A stretch of 64,000 nucleotides of DNA from Eremophila alpestris peregrina (taxonomy: Eukaryota; Chordata; Aves; Passeriformes; Alaudidae), in assembly GCA_009792885.1 (NCBI GenBank), contig WMCF01000006.1:3980037-4044036 (forward strand), in the 5' to 3' direction. Positions 38,481-51,100 of the stretch are shown here, piece by piece. How positions within the stretch are numbered: the stretch's first letter is position 1; each line of letters begins with the position of its first letter. The position numbers and the translations under genes were made by a program. Under the pieces are notes generated by a model. That model saw nothing but the letters and a program-made list of their open reading frames with translations. It made no database searches and was not told the origin of the DNA.

Positions 38481-41400
38481 TCACTGACACCAGGGGCTGG
38501 GAGGCTGACTGAGGCTAGGGCAGCACTGGATACCTCAATCTTTGCTGGGTGTGCTGTCACTAAATCCCACAGTCCATCCAGGAGCAGGCTCACTTTCCTC
38601 CTTTCAGCCTTTTGTTATCGGTGTGGTTGTAAAAGCTTTTCTTATGGCCTGTAGCGTCCCTTAAATGTGTCTGTTTAGTAGAATTTTGCCTTTTGTGAGA
38701 CCATCCAGACTTGTCCATGTGATATTTCTAAATTTCTCTTCTGTAGTATGTCCTCGCTTAAATCTCCTCTTTGTGGTTTTTCTTAGTATAGACCTCTGTC
38801 ATGAATTCTCTGATTAAGCAAACTGGTCTGGTACACTCCCTCATTTGGAAATTCTGCAAATTAATGTGTTCCTGCTGGTGGAAGCTGTAGCACATCCAAA
38901 CAACCCCCCCCTCCCCAAAAACATGGGTTAGAGACTTGGAAGTTTCTTTAAGGTTATTCAGAACAGAATCTCCTTGTTATGTTGTTTTCTTAATACTTGG
39001 TGAGAGCAGGGAGGGCTAACTTACTTTATTACTTAAGATATTGTTTGGTCCTTAGATAGTGATTAGACAAAATAATTTACCTGGCATGACTGTTACAATT
39101 CATGGCACTCTGATGGATTATTTTACTACAAGAAGATTCCAAAATAACAGATACTTTTTGTCATCTTAATAGTCTGTTTCTTCAATTATCTCTATTAAAG
39201 AAATGGAAAACTTTATTATGAAACAGGAAAAGAAGCCTGAAGGATAAAGATAAGTAATTTTTACTATTCCTAAAGGTGTCTTTGGTAATATTTCTCCTTC
39301 ATGTTTATGTATTTATAGAGCAAAATATAATAACTTGAGATTAAAGCTAAGTATGTTCATTTTCATCTTCACCACATTATTTCTTGCTTTATGTAGTAAT
39401 CAAAAGGTATGTAATAAAAATTTTATTTTCAAGGATAATGGCAAGACAAACTTTTTAGTATAAAAATTTTAATAGGAATTTATTTTAATTTATTTTTGCT
39501 GTTGTTATGAGACAACAAAGTAGCAGCCGTGTATCCCTGCTTACTTCCCTGTGGGGTAGCTTGATGTACACAGTGCATCCAAGAGAAAGATTGGGGTGTT
39601 TGGAGTGGTGATGGGGAATATTGCAAAATACAACCCTTTATCATCAGTGGAAGCAGCATGGCTGGGTCTTCAAGGCTCAACCACTCCTCCTGACTCTTCT
39701 CTTCACCTCTGCTCTCTGTAGCAAAGAATCTTCTCCTTGGATAAGCAAACATTAATTTTTGCTTGTGCAGTTCGAAACATTTCAGCTGTCTCAGAGCCAC
39801 AGATTATTTTGAGAGAGTGAGACCAAGAGGACAGAAGTTCAGTTGTGGACTCATTTCTGGTGAGCCTGTTGAATCAGAGGGAGACTGCCAGTGGAAAATG
39901 TCAGTACTCTTATGGTCTAGATCATCCATTTGGAGCTCAGTATTGCTGAGTTTTGCTGTATGCTTTGCATTCATGCAGAAATGCATGTTAACAGCCGGTT
40001 GCATTATTTCACTGAAGAATGTCTAAAAAGATTTGTATGATAAGGTGTCAGCAGCAAAGCTTGAATCAACGTGCTGCAGAGGAAAATGAATAAATAACAT
40101 GTTTCAGATCTGTCACCCTAAAAACAGGTACCATTTCTGACCTCATGGATTGTAGTTAACTAAATGGTCAAATACATTTACACCTAATCTGGCAGGTGCT
40201 GTGCCAAGCACATCGTCTTGCTGATTTTATGAAGATCACTTATTGCTGCAGCACAAGGTCATTCTTGGCCTCTCACAGCCTGATTTTCCTGATGTGTCAC
40301 CATCCAAGAGGGCTGCTTAGGTAAAAATACTTTAATTCTGGAGATCTGATGGGGGCAGGCAGAACAAGATGAGGAGGCCAAGCAATTCATTAACTACCGC
40401 TTGGATACTTGGTTCAGAGAGAGAAGTCAGTCTGGGTGGTCCTGAGGGGGAGAGTAGGGGAAGAATTGTCTCATAGCTGTGTCACTGCTGCTTCATCCCT
40501 GTGCCTGTAAAGCTACTCCTGCTCACACAGCCTCCTCCTCCACTGGATTGTTGTGACTGGATTTTGCTTAAAGTGGGTGCAGGTTGTGGGCACTGAAATC
40601 TGAACTAACTGCGCTGCCTGAATTTTGGGGTTATATAGAACACAGACAGCTTGAAGGGAGTGATTTTATTAGTTGAGCAAGGGGGAATGCTGCCTGGGAA
40701 CAGGTGTCTCATACCAGTGGTACGTGCCAGTCCTTTGCCCTGGCTGTAGGTATTTTAAGTAGCCTGAACTCAATGCTGCTGTTAAATTGCTCTTTGGTCT
40801 GATCTCATTCTTCATGTGTCTTTCTGCTTAAGCAATTAAAATAACAAAACCACTTTTGATAACAGTTTTGAAATCTTGAATGCAAAGTGCTGTAAAAACT
40901 GCATTTATTTCCAAGTTTGGGAAAAGTAGAGGGCTCTGGGGAAGGGATGGATCTGCCCATTCCCTGAACAGGTCCCTCCTGTGTGTCAGGGCAGTGTCCT
41001 GTGTCACCTCTCATTGTGAAGGACAAGGATATTGAAACCATCTTCTCCTGTGGGAGTCTGGCCTTTCCTACTAACACAGGACAAAGCAATCAAAAATATG
41101 GTGGTGTAGTGTGAGGGCAAGTGATGTGAAGTGCTTTATGTTTCTGTCTCTCATAATGTATTTTGCAGGAAAGTAATGATGGAGTTTTTCATTCCAAAGG
41201 GAACAAAGCCAAACTAGATGATGTGTGTGGTTGTCCCATGTACAAGCTGTCCCTCTTTTTCTCTCCAGTGTGCAAGTAGAATTTGTCACCTCATGGTATA
41301 ACTGTAATCTGTCTTCTGCTTTGTTCCTTTTCCCATTTAGTTTTGGGTTTGAGATTGAGCATATTTAAAAGTATGCTTTTTAGAAAATTGGATTAAGAAA

Positions 41401-44400
41401 ATTATTTTTCATGTAGGCAATCTAAATAGATTTAAAAAAAAAATCTTCCATGCGTATCTTATAGTCTTAATATCTCAACAGTTGAGAAACACCACCTAAA
41501 ATCCTATGTTAATTATCACTTTTAGCAAAAAAAAAAGGTAAATTTCTAATTTGCAATTATATAATACCAGTATCTTTAACTAAAATCCTTTTTTTAACCA
41601 TCAACATGTAAATTATTCACAGATGTTCTTAAGTTATTATTTACATTGATTTATTTGTGGATAGCTAACAGTTTCTACTTGGTCTCATATTCCTTTGAAC
41701 ATATGTATCAAAACAGTTTGGTGTCCATTGGAAGGCATTCTCTCAGGGAAGGCTGAGCCTTCTGGGACAGTCCACATCAGAGAAATGTTTTTCCATTCTC
41801 ACAGGAGATTAAGGAAAAAAAAACCTTGGACAATGTGGAGGGAAGTGTTGCAGAAAAGGATGAGGGAGTTGGAAGAAAAGAGGAAGGTGCTGCATTAAGG
41901 AAGGGGATCCAGGAAACACTGCAGCAGGGTGGAAGGAAAGAAGAAGAGGATGACAGATTGAGTGGCTGAGCACTACTGTGGTAAAGAAAGATGGACAGAG
42001 AGGTGCAGCCTGGGATATTAGATTGGGAAAGAAAATTCAGGCTGATACTTTGAATTGATTTTTTACCTGCAGGCAGAATTCTTGACCAAACATTTAATTA
42101 AAGCATTTTTAACTCCCAGAGGAGACCCTTTCTTCCCCGTATCACAGACACCTGTGTGCTGAGAATACAATTTCGTTTTATATTTTTAGAAGGTCATATG
42201 GATGTCAGGCACCCATCTTTAATGCATCACTGTTGTAGTCTGCTGTCTGGTCCTGGAAAAGTGGTACAAATAGAAAGTTTGGAGTATGCTGACTTCCTGC
42301 AGGACAGGGGCCCCCTCAGCACTGTCACTGCCTTTGAAGAGAACTGGTTGTATCTCACTTGAGACAATTATTTTGCTTTTCAACTGTATGAAGTTACCAC
42401 TCCCTAGTAATACCCAACATTTTTGGTACTTAAGAAGCCCCCAGTCTTTTTGACTATGCCTATTTATAAAACCTGATGTTAGGACAATTTACTTAGGCCA
42501 TACTACTGATCTGGTAATGGATGTACTACTTCTTTTACAAATGGAATGTTTGAATACCACTGATCTGTTTTGTTTTTTTTTTTTTGTCAGAATTGTACTT
42601 AAATACCTCCATAAAAATCTAAAATCTGGTAGTATCAGAAAAATAATGTAATGATTTTATGAAGAAATACTGAACAGCTTTATTATTGAGCAAAAGGAAA
42701 ATGTAGTAGAAACTATAATTACTATTAGCATTTTAAACTTCAAAATTGATTTCTGCCTTCCTAAAGATGCTTAAAAATTAATGAAGTCCTACTAGAAATA
42801 CGGAAAAAAAATGGTTTTTAAGTGAGCTCTGTGATTAAAGTGTCCTGATGAAGTCATAATATGCTTTGCTTCTGAACTATCTATGGATAGGACCAAAGTT
42901 ATATTCAGTATTTACTTAGATCCTAATTGTAGTTATGCCCATCTTGCTCAAGGATTTAGCATGGCATATGCATTACTTTCTGATAGAAATAAGGTAGTAC
43001 AGTATTTGATTACTGGAGGACATATTGGAATATGGTAATTGCCTATTTGACTCCATCAGCAGGTATAATGCATTTAGGTTGAGTGGAAATGGCAAAACTT
43101 TGTTTTTCCCCAGCAATCTCACTGGAATTGCCGCCCAACAAGCAAGTCTGGTGAGTAATATGCTGATTCTGTAAAAAAGAGAAAAAATTGTAAAAGAAGC
43201 AGCACTACAAAATAAAGATAATAAAGTTAAGAGTATCTTCCCACGGGAGTTTTATGTCCCTTAAGAAAATCTAACCATTGCACTATAGCATTCCTCCCCT
43301 CCAAAAGTCTCAGCTGACACAAATGTGGGATTACATAGCTGGGGGAGGCTGGAGAAACCATGAGTTGTAGTTTTTGAGATTAGACTGCAGAAGGTAGAAG
43401 CAATGTGATGTTACCTCTTGTTATCTCTGCAGAACGCTTTGTTCATGTAGCCCCCACTCTTTTATTCAAGCCTGAAGACAATTTAACTGTTGACCAAAAC
43501 AGTGTCTTATTACTAATGTAGAACTTACTTCTTCAGCTGAGATTCACAGAGCTTCCAAACCAGAAGGTTTCATGATTGCTGATGAAGGATCAGAATTTCT
43601 TCTTGTATTGTATTTTTGAAACCTGCAGATGGCTGGGAAAATCAGGCTCCCTACCTGTAGGAATGCCCCTTGTTTGCTTCTGGAAAACAGAGCCCTTTCT
43701 TAACTCTTGAATACATTCTTTGGTAGGTAATAAACATGCATTGTATGTCTCTTGGCTTGTTAAGGAATAAATAAGACACTAATTAAAACCTTGAAACACT
43801 TTTCCAAACCTCCTCCCACAGCAATATCCAGATTCATACAGATTTGTATGAGTCAGACAAACGTTTGATGAGATTCAAATCAACACACAGCATTTTGTTT
43901 TTCTGTAACTTGAAGCAATTACAAACTACAGTTGGATTTTTTTTCCAATTAAAAAATATGAAACATTGTCTTATTATTTTAATAACACAGAGTGTTTGAA
44001 TCAAAACTGTGAACTATAAATTAATGTGCCTTCTAAACTCTGGACACATGTGGAACTGAAAGAGGTCTATTGCAGAAGTTGAAAATCTATATTTAATGAA
44101 TACACCCACTACATCTATTAAATTGGCAAGATAATAAGTGTGCAGCCCTCTCTTTTATTTCAGAACAACACATTCAACATATTCATTAGCTGAGAATTTT
44201 ACCAGACATTGCAAATACACTTCAGCAGCACCTTTCAATTACTTTTGGACTCTGTGTGGCTGTGTAAGTATCACACTTGACAATCTGGTATGAGTGCTCA
44301 TCTTGTATTGTTTGTACATTTATGGTGCCTACTCCTGTGGCTTGAACAGTTATGGCTGCAAAAGTTACAGTGGTGGGTATTTGGCGACTTATTAACTTGG

Positions 44401-46300
44401 GCATAATTCTTTTCTCATGTCATTCAGCATTGTCCTGGATAATGCATAAACTTGTGACATTTCCAGTCTTCAAATGTCACATCATGTAAGGGAAGAAACT
44501 GTTTGGCATTGAGTAGGCCCATCCTAGCAGTGGGATGAAAAAAACTTGCCTTACCTATTTTTGAGTGCCAGGGTGTTTCTAAGGCTTCCACTTCTGTCTC
44601 TGCCCAGTCTTTCTTTGGCCAAACAGTGCCTCTTACATCTCTGTAGAACCCTAAAGTGTTAATAAACTGTAGTCATCTCAAGCAGGAACAAGTTAATTGA
44701 TTTTTGTGGCAGATCTGTGCATGATATGTTTCTTTCAAATAGGATGGGATAGAGAATCCTATGCAGGTTTATACCTTTTGGTCTTAGCTCCTTTTTAGGT
44801 GAGAATTCTATAGTTATAAGTCTTGTTAAGATGTGTAGCAAGCAGTTGCCAGGTAGCAGTGGACAACTGTTGTGTTCCTTAAGTGAATTTTGAGTGTATT
44901 TTCCAATGCATTTTCCCCCAAGTTATTCTCAATGGAGAACATCAACAGGAACATCATTTTGGTATGCTGCCTTTCATAATCACAATGTGTCAGAATTGGA
45001 TGCAGCTGGTGCCATTCAGCCCACAGCAAAGACACTGCAAATAGACAGCACAACTTCATACTTATGCATTATAAAGCTAATACACACCTTTTGGTTTCAT
45101 GCTCATATGTTACGTGGAGATCTCCTTCCTGCTAGTTCCATAAACACTGTTTGGATAATGTATGGTCAGTGAGTTGCTCTGAAGCTTTTATTTTGGCTTC
45201 AGAGTGAAGAAGGGAGTTATGGAAGAACATATTACACGGTATTTTTTTGGGTGCTGGTGGCTTTTACACTTCTTTTCCCCCTCCCCTTTCTTTATGACTG
45301 CTTCTTTGTCTTGATGAGATGTAGTGGAAGGGTGCAAACAGGCTGATGCTGTGGATGTTTATATTAATGTCTGATGGTTAAAAGGCAGTATATTAATGGA
45401 AAGGAGAAAGGACATTTCTACCACATACAGGGGTCATGTAGAGGCTTTTGAAAGCTTTTCTAATCCAGGACTGAAAGCATGCCACAACAACTGGTATATC
45501 TGAGTTAATACTAGAGGACCTTGCCTGCCAAAGTGGTTAAAACCAGAAGTGTTTCCGGTCCAACTTGATGGATCCTGTTTCTATAGCTGTTGTAGTTTCA
45601 GGAGGTGAGACTGGCCAAGCTTAAAAGGCTTAGTGGGCCTTGTGTTCAGACTCCTCTTGGCAGGGCTGAGTTCTTATTTAGGTAACTAGGCAACTATTAC
45701 AGCAACATTTTACTGAATGCAGTTGTACAAACCAAGATTTTTTACGTTTGTAGGTAAAAGTCACTTAAATGACTGTCTAACTGCCAAGCCATCAATAGGC
45801 TTTGTTAATTTTGAATAATTTTATGTGATTTTTAGATTAGTTATACAAATTAATAGACAGTAATGTATTTTTGCACACTGTCTCCTGGGCAGCATGCAAC
45901 AGCCCCTTCTACTCTTCCTCAGCTTTTATTCTTTCATCCTAAAAATCTATTGAGAACCAAAAAAGTAAAACATTTCCTTTCAATTTCATATCTTTCATTT
46001 CTCTACGATTTGCAAGCTAAATCTATTTACCCTGTTAGTACAAGAACACTTTAACTTGATGCTCAGCCAGCTCATGCAGAAATTCAGAATTGAAACTGGG
46101 TCTTTTGGATGAGCATGAAGATGTGTGTTACTGACAAATTCATGCATTCATCTGTATAGTGCACACCACGTGGAGCTGAAAAATACTGAATGATGGAGCT
46201 CTGTAAAAAGCCTGAACCACTTGATTATGTGTTTGTTGCAGTTTTGTGTCTCATGAAGATGATGAATCTGAAGCCACTGTTTTTCTCCTTTGTGCCGTAG
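38481..46300. other. Intron 3' part, no gene seen
   Basis: AT-rich with a purine-rich stretch around 41790-41960 and T runs (for example near 42570-42585). A minus-strand 60-codon frame (44222-44404) is discussed as a finding. The segment 39480-40030 has more even composition but no recognised family. The final 30 bases are the pyrimidine tract of the 46301 acceptor. Confidence 0.5.
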
Positions 46301-46608
46301 GTGCTGTAGCAGTTCTGATCCCTCGCCTAGACCTGGTGATTTCTTTCGTGGGAGCCGTCAGCAGCAGCACTCTGGGACTGATTCTGCCACCTCTGGTTGA
46401 AATCCTCACTTTCTACAAGGAAAACATAAGTTTATGGACAATATTTAAAGATGTTTTTATAGCTGTTGTTGGATTTGTTGGATTTTTAACGGGGACATAC
46501 GTGACGGTTGAAGAAATAATTTATCCTGCATCCGCAGTTCTTGCTAACACAACAGGGAGCTTTCCTGCAGATTTAAATGCTACAGACTTGGTGGTTGGGT
46601 TAAAGTAA
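46301..46608 (+). CDS. SLC36A4: SLC36A4 terminal coding exon with stop codon
   Basis: The acceptor is a pyrimidine-rich tract ending gccgtag at 46294-46300. The first two bases (gt) complete the Cys codon begun at 3984, so the joined protein reads ...CST-C-AVAVLIPRLD..., collinear with human SLC36A4 around ITCAGAILIPRLD. The exon then encodes 101 residues and a TAA at 46606-46608. Visible parts are the rest of one helix (AVAVLIP), a strongly conserved helix (LDLVISFVGAVSSSTLGLI), the PPLVEILTF motif and a last hydrophobic helix (VFIAVVGFVGFLTGTYV) followed by VEEIIYP. A polar tail of about 25 residues ends VVGLK, close to the mammalian SGLK end. Three N-glycosylation sequons are visible (NIS, NTT, NAT); the last two lie in the tail, which is lumenal or extracellular in SLC36 topology. 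The reading frame is open upstream to 46246, but that part is intron. Confidence 0.96.
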
Positions 46609-47479
46609 TTAACCAAGCACTGTGAATTATTTCATTCCTTAACAAGAAATTCTTGACTCAGGACCTGCTTTCAACTACTGGTACTGTGTAAAGAGGTACA
46701 GTTTGTAAGAGATGTAGGATATACATGTGAAAATACATTATTTTTTTAGAAAGTAATTATATATCTCTTCTGGACTTTGAACGAAAAGTTACAAGATTTT
46801 GTTTTGTTTATCAAAGCAATATTACTTTCATGCAAAAACATTCAACGTCACTCCTGATAAGCAGTTTATTTTTGTACATTTTGTTAACTGTTACCCTGAC
46901 CCATTTTTTACACAATTTCTTTATCCTTGATTTCAACTACACAGAAGTGTGAAATACTGTATTTTTTATTACCTGTGGCTAGAAGTCTGTACACTACATA
47001 TCTATATTTCTATTGGAACATATGATAATTATTTTTGCATTCTTATGTTCTGCCTTAAGTAGTACCTAACATGCGCTTTATGTATTTTTGTTTCTTTTTT
47101 CTTTATTGGAAGATAAAAATAATAAGTTCATAGGTTGGTATCTGGGTAGAAATTAGTTTTGTTTAGCAAGCCTGGATGCTGAGTCTCCATGTGCAATCCT
47201 GATTTTCAGGGTTCATATTTGACTTTCTGTCTCACAGTCCACTCCAAATGTTGAAGCACTATTTTTGGTCTTGTTTTTCTAAAAACCCTATAGTTTGTGC
47301 AATAACATAACTATTTATCATACTCATTTCTGTTATAAAGAAACAAATCTTTCTAAGGAACATTTTTAATCATAACATTCCCTCAAGAAATATGTTATGC
47401 CAAAACCTCTCCACTGTAGTCATACAAATTAAGATAGAAATATATGTAATATTTTGCCTGCCTTCAGTGTAGTCCTCAA

Positions 47480-47509
47480 AAATCTACCATTTGGAAATCT
47501 ACCATTTGG
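47480..47509. repeat. 15-bp perfect tandem duplication in the 3' UTR
   Basis: aaatctaccatttgg occurs twice head to tail. A related motif (atctaccatctgg) appears again near 47585. Confidence 0.9.
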
Positions 47510-48124
47510 CATTACAGTGCTAGAATAATATACTGCTAAATATGACTGTATTTATATTTTCTCTTAAGAATATTTCCACTGTCATCTACCATCTGGTGAC
47601 TGTAAGGAGCACTTTTATCTCCATGTTGATGAGGGCATTTCTCATAGGGATTTGTTACAGCATGTAGTTTAAGCTGCATGTATTTGGTCAAGCAATAGTT
47701 CTGAGTAATGCTCTAATTTTGATTTTAATATGGACAAAGTTAAATACTTGGCAGGCACTTGGAAGAGATGAGTCTCTGCCTGTGTGATAACACAGACTCA
47801 GCCTTTCTTATGGAAGTGCCACAGTGGAGCAAACACAGGGAGTCAGCAGAGAAGAAAAAGGTAACTTCAGCTTTTCATCTTGAAGGTTTTTTAGTCTTTA
47901 AACTGTTTTAAAACACATTAAATCTCAGTGTTTCCATCTGTTTCATAGTGAATCTGTTACTTACCTAACCCATACACTATACAGCAACAGAATGTATTTC
48001 TGTGCAGCATATTTTACTTGACATGAAATACTTCTGCAAGAAGCATCTTTAGTAGGACTGAGAGGATTTAAATGCAGATTACTTTTCCTCTTGGTTTTTC
48101 ATCTTTCTACTTGTGTATTGGGAG

Positions 48125-48130
48125 AATAAA
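48125..48130 (+). terminator. Candidate SLC36A4 poly(A) signal
   Basis: Canonical AATAAA, about 1.5 kb after the stop codon, with a T/G-rich downstream element. It is the first canonical hexamer after the coding region. Cleavage would be expected about 10-30 bases downstream. Confidence 0.45.
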
Positions 48131-48150
48131 GGACTTTGAAGTCCATTCAT

Positions 48151-51100
48151 ATCTGTTCTGCTTCAGTTGTGTCCAGGTGAGCAGCACTGAGAAGGTGCTT
48201 CTACCAGGGTGCTGAAGGACTTGTCCAGTTCAGAGTTTGGTGGTGATTTTGTCAGGTGCAAGTGAATACTGCCATGGTTCTGTTAATGAATATTTGCTGA
48301 GCTGGTGGGTACCTGCAGCCTGGTACCCAGTGAATGTCACATATCCTTGTGAAAGTCAGGTAACTTGTTCAGAAGTTTGATAGGTTTGAGGGTTCTAACC
48401 TTAGCCATCAGACCTTGGAAGGGCTGGCCTGAACACAAAGCCCTGCACATCTTCCTGCTCTGTCTCACTGCAGTGCAACCTGGCAAGGCACAGGTGTGAA
48501 GCAGTGCTCTTATGCAGTTGGCCAGAGTTGCCAAGTCTAACAATGTTGTATCTTTTGAATCTTTAAAATGTTTATTGATATATTTTGCACAATGTCAATT
48601 TTCTCCTACAGTGTAGGATTTTTATAATTTTAACATCCATACAATGCATTTGCATGGCCTGCTCTTTCAGACAGAAAGAGTCAGGAATCAGAGTGTCCTG
48701 CTTTGGATAAGATGAAAATGTCATGAGGTAAAAAACTAAGTCTGACTAATGAGAGTGTCCTGTGAAGCATTGCCAAAGATTTAAAAGAGAGGAAATTCTG
48801 ACAGAAACCTCTTCTGAGTAAGAGTGTTCATTCATCTTTTAAAGTGCTGTAATGTTAGTTGCAAGTTAAGAGGAGTGAAACTGAGAGATTTCATAGGTAT
48901 GGTTTACATTAAGGTATATATTTAAGATGGAAATGTACTTTAGCACAAGCTAAATTAAACTGCAAAATGTGTGTGATTAGCTTATGTTCCTGACAAGGAG
49001 CAGAAAGCTATTGTATTTATAAACTGTATATGAACTTATATTTTACAATATAATATTGTTAACAGTTTTAATATAATTTAATCATTAGGTGCACTACAGG
49101 TAACTGGATAATTTTCTTGTCTGTAACTGTTCATCCTCAAGTATTGGGCAAATAAGAGGATGGGTTTGCCTGATGTTCTGTAAAACTTTATTCTTCTGTA
49201 TCAATAAAATTTCAGATTACTCTGCAAACTCAGTGTTATCCTGCCTGTAACCACTAGTGCATCACTAGAAGAAATAGCTGTCCTAACACAGAATTTACCT
49301 TTGAAGTCGTCCAAGGAATGGTGACTGACATGAGACTCACAGGCAAGCTCCAGAGCTGATGTTTCATTGATAATAAATCTCATTTTAAAGTCACATGGGC
49401 ACTCCTGAAAAGTCCCACCTCCACTCCAAGGATTTTCATGAGGGCACAGTTAGACTTCTGCATCTTTTCAGAGATGCTGTAGTAAATAAGTTAATTTATA
49501 AATATAAAAAGAGATGCAGGTGTTCCCACTGAAATTCCAGTTCCTATTTAGAAAACCACAAAGAAAAATCCAGACATTTTAAAATTGGACAAGCACATAC
49601 ATATTTGCTCTGGACCTGGTCTTACCTGTAAGCATGGATTGCTTTCTCAACATCTTGACAGACAAGGGAAAGTGTTAAACTCTTGACTAGAAGTGAAGAG
49701 TGAGATTAGTTGATGGACAGCCTTAGAGGTTCCACTCAGTTCATCTCAGGGAGAATGAAAGGTAAGAGGGGCATAATGGAAAAGTGATTATTTTATTAAT
49801 TCTAAATAAAAATGTTTCTAGATGAAAGACTAGAGAAGCTGTATACATCACTCACTACCATTCTATAATTGCTGGAATGTATTATGAGCCTTGATGTATT
49901 ATCAGAGCTCCTGTTCTTATGCTTTAATTTATTTGGTTCTGTATGGATTAATCAGTATTTCTGCTGCTTACAGATTTCTCAAAGTGTCAAAGCATTCTCT
50001 GGTAGAAAACAAGCAACACAGCTAACATCTGCTGAAGTTCATTTTTCACATGCTGTCCCATGGGAGAAACCACTGCAACATCCTGGTGGGGTTTCAGGAA
50101 GGGAGAAGAACCTTCTCCATGGTTTTGTGTGTTATCAACAGATGTTTTGGTCATCCTGGACTGTCTTAACACAAGAAGTCTGAATCCTGCCCACAGTTAG
50201 CTGAGTTACCCTCCAGACTCCCACATGGTTCTTATTAGTGTAATGTAGGTCTGTGAACTGACTACACCCCTGTACATACAGAGACTGGTCTAAATATTAG
50301 TTTGTACTTAGTTTGAAACTCAGTGGTTTCATCTCCACATTCTAGAATGCTTGGATGAGTAGCCTCTGATAGCAGTAATTTGTTTACTCTTGGTTTAATT
50401 TGTTTTTTCCTAAAATGCTTTTATTAACAATTTAGACTTGATCTCAATTTACAGTTCCACAGATTCACTCCAAGCAGACAGTAGCTGGGGTGTAGAAAGC
50501 AGCATCCAAGTATACATTCAGTTTGAGTTCAGCCAGAGTTTCTCTGCATGCAAAAGGAGGTGCCTCTCAAATTACAGAAAAAGAATCTGCAAGGTTATGT
50601 GGCAAAGCACTCATCTCCACAGACACAAAGGAGCACAGAGGCACAACTGTGAGTGGATGAACCCCACTTCAGATATAAATTCACCTTGTTTTCTGTTCTT
50701 AAAGGATAAGGGTTAATTTCAAAGGAGCAAGTTTCACATGTTGCACCAAATGGTTATGAACCTGTCTTGTAGCATGGCAAGGTAAGGGTACGGGGACCAC
50801 TGGTGTGGCTAAAGACCAATCTCTGTCAATACAAAGGAATGGGGGAACCAAAATATCCTCATCACAGAAATGGAGCTCCAACCCAGCTTCTTCCAGAGTT
50901 TTCACAGGACAGCAATCACTCCATGGTCCAGGTGAGAAAATCACCCAAGAGGGTTGACTGGGAAGCATCTCTCAGGTCCACTGCATAAACTGGGAGTCTT
51001 ACTGTTTAAAGGGGCAAGGGAGCACCCTGTGGGATATATGGGAGGTGTATTTTGGGTATGTACAGGTCTTGTAATGGAAATTTGGAGTAGAAGCCAAAAG

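Larger units (their letters stand above)
3985..46300 (+). other. SLC36A4: SLC36A4 last intron, 42.3 kb
   Basis: It is bounded by a consensus donor (gtaagt) and a pyrimidine-rich acceptor (ccgtag) whose phases match exactly. The two flanking exons are adjacent in the human protein, so no coding exon needs to be placed inside. The interior is AT-rich and peppered with CR1 fragments and one solo LTR, listed separately. Open frames inside it are short and do not resemble known proteins apart from LINE remnants. Confidence 0.9.
46609..48150 (+). other. SLC36A4: SLC36A4 3' untranslated region (extent inferred)
   Basis: The sequence directly after the stop is AT-rich and free of recognisable transposons, as expected of a 3' UTR. 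The first good AATAAA is at 48125-48130, followed within 20-60 bases by a T/G-rich stretch (around 48150-48175). This is the likeliest cleavage region. An ATTAAA variant at 47917-47922 and further AATAAA copies at 49203-49208 and 49805-49810 are alternatives, so the UTR could be longer. It contains a perfect 15-bp tandem duplication (47480-47509). The end point is an inference without transcript evidence. Confidence 0.5.

Noticed and set aside
46246..46300. ATG and in-frame codons upstream of the terminal SLC36A4 exon
   Set aside because: The open frame runs into the intron and its pyrimidine tract. The acceptor at 46294-46300 matches the phase of the preceding exon and the family alignment, so these codons are not coding.
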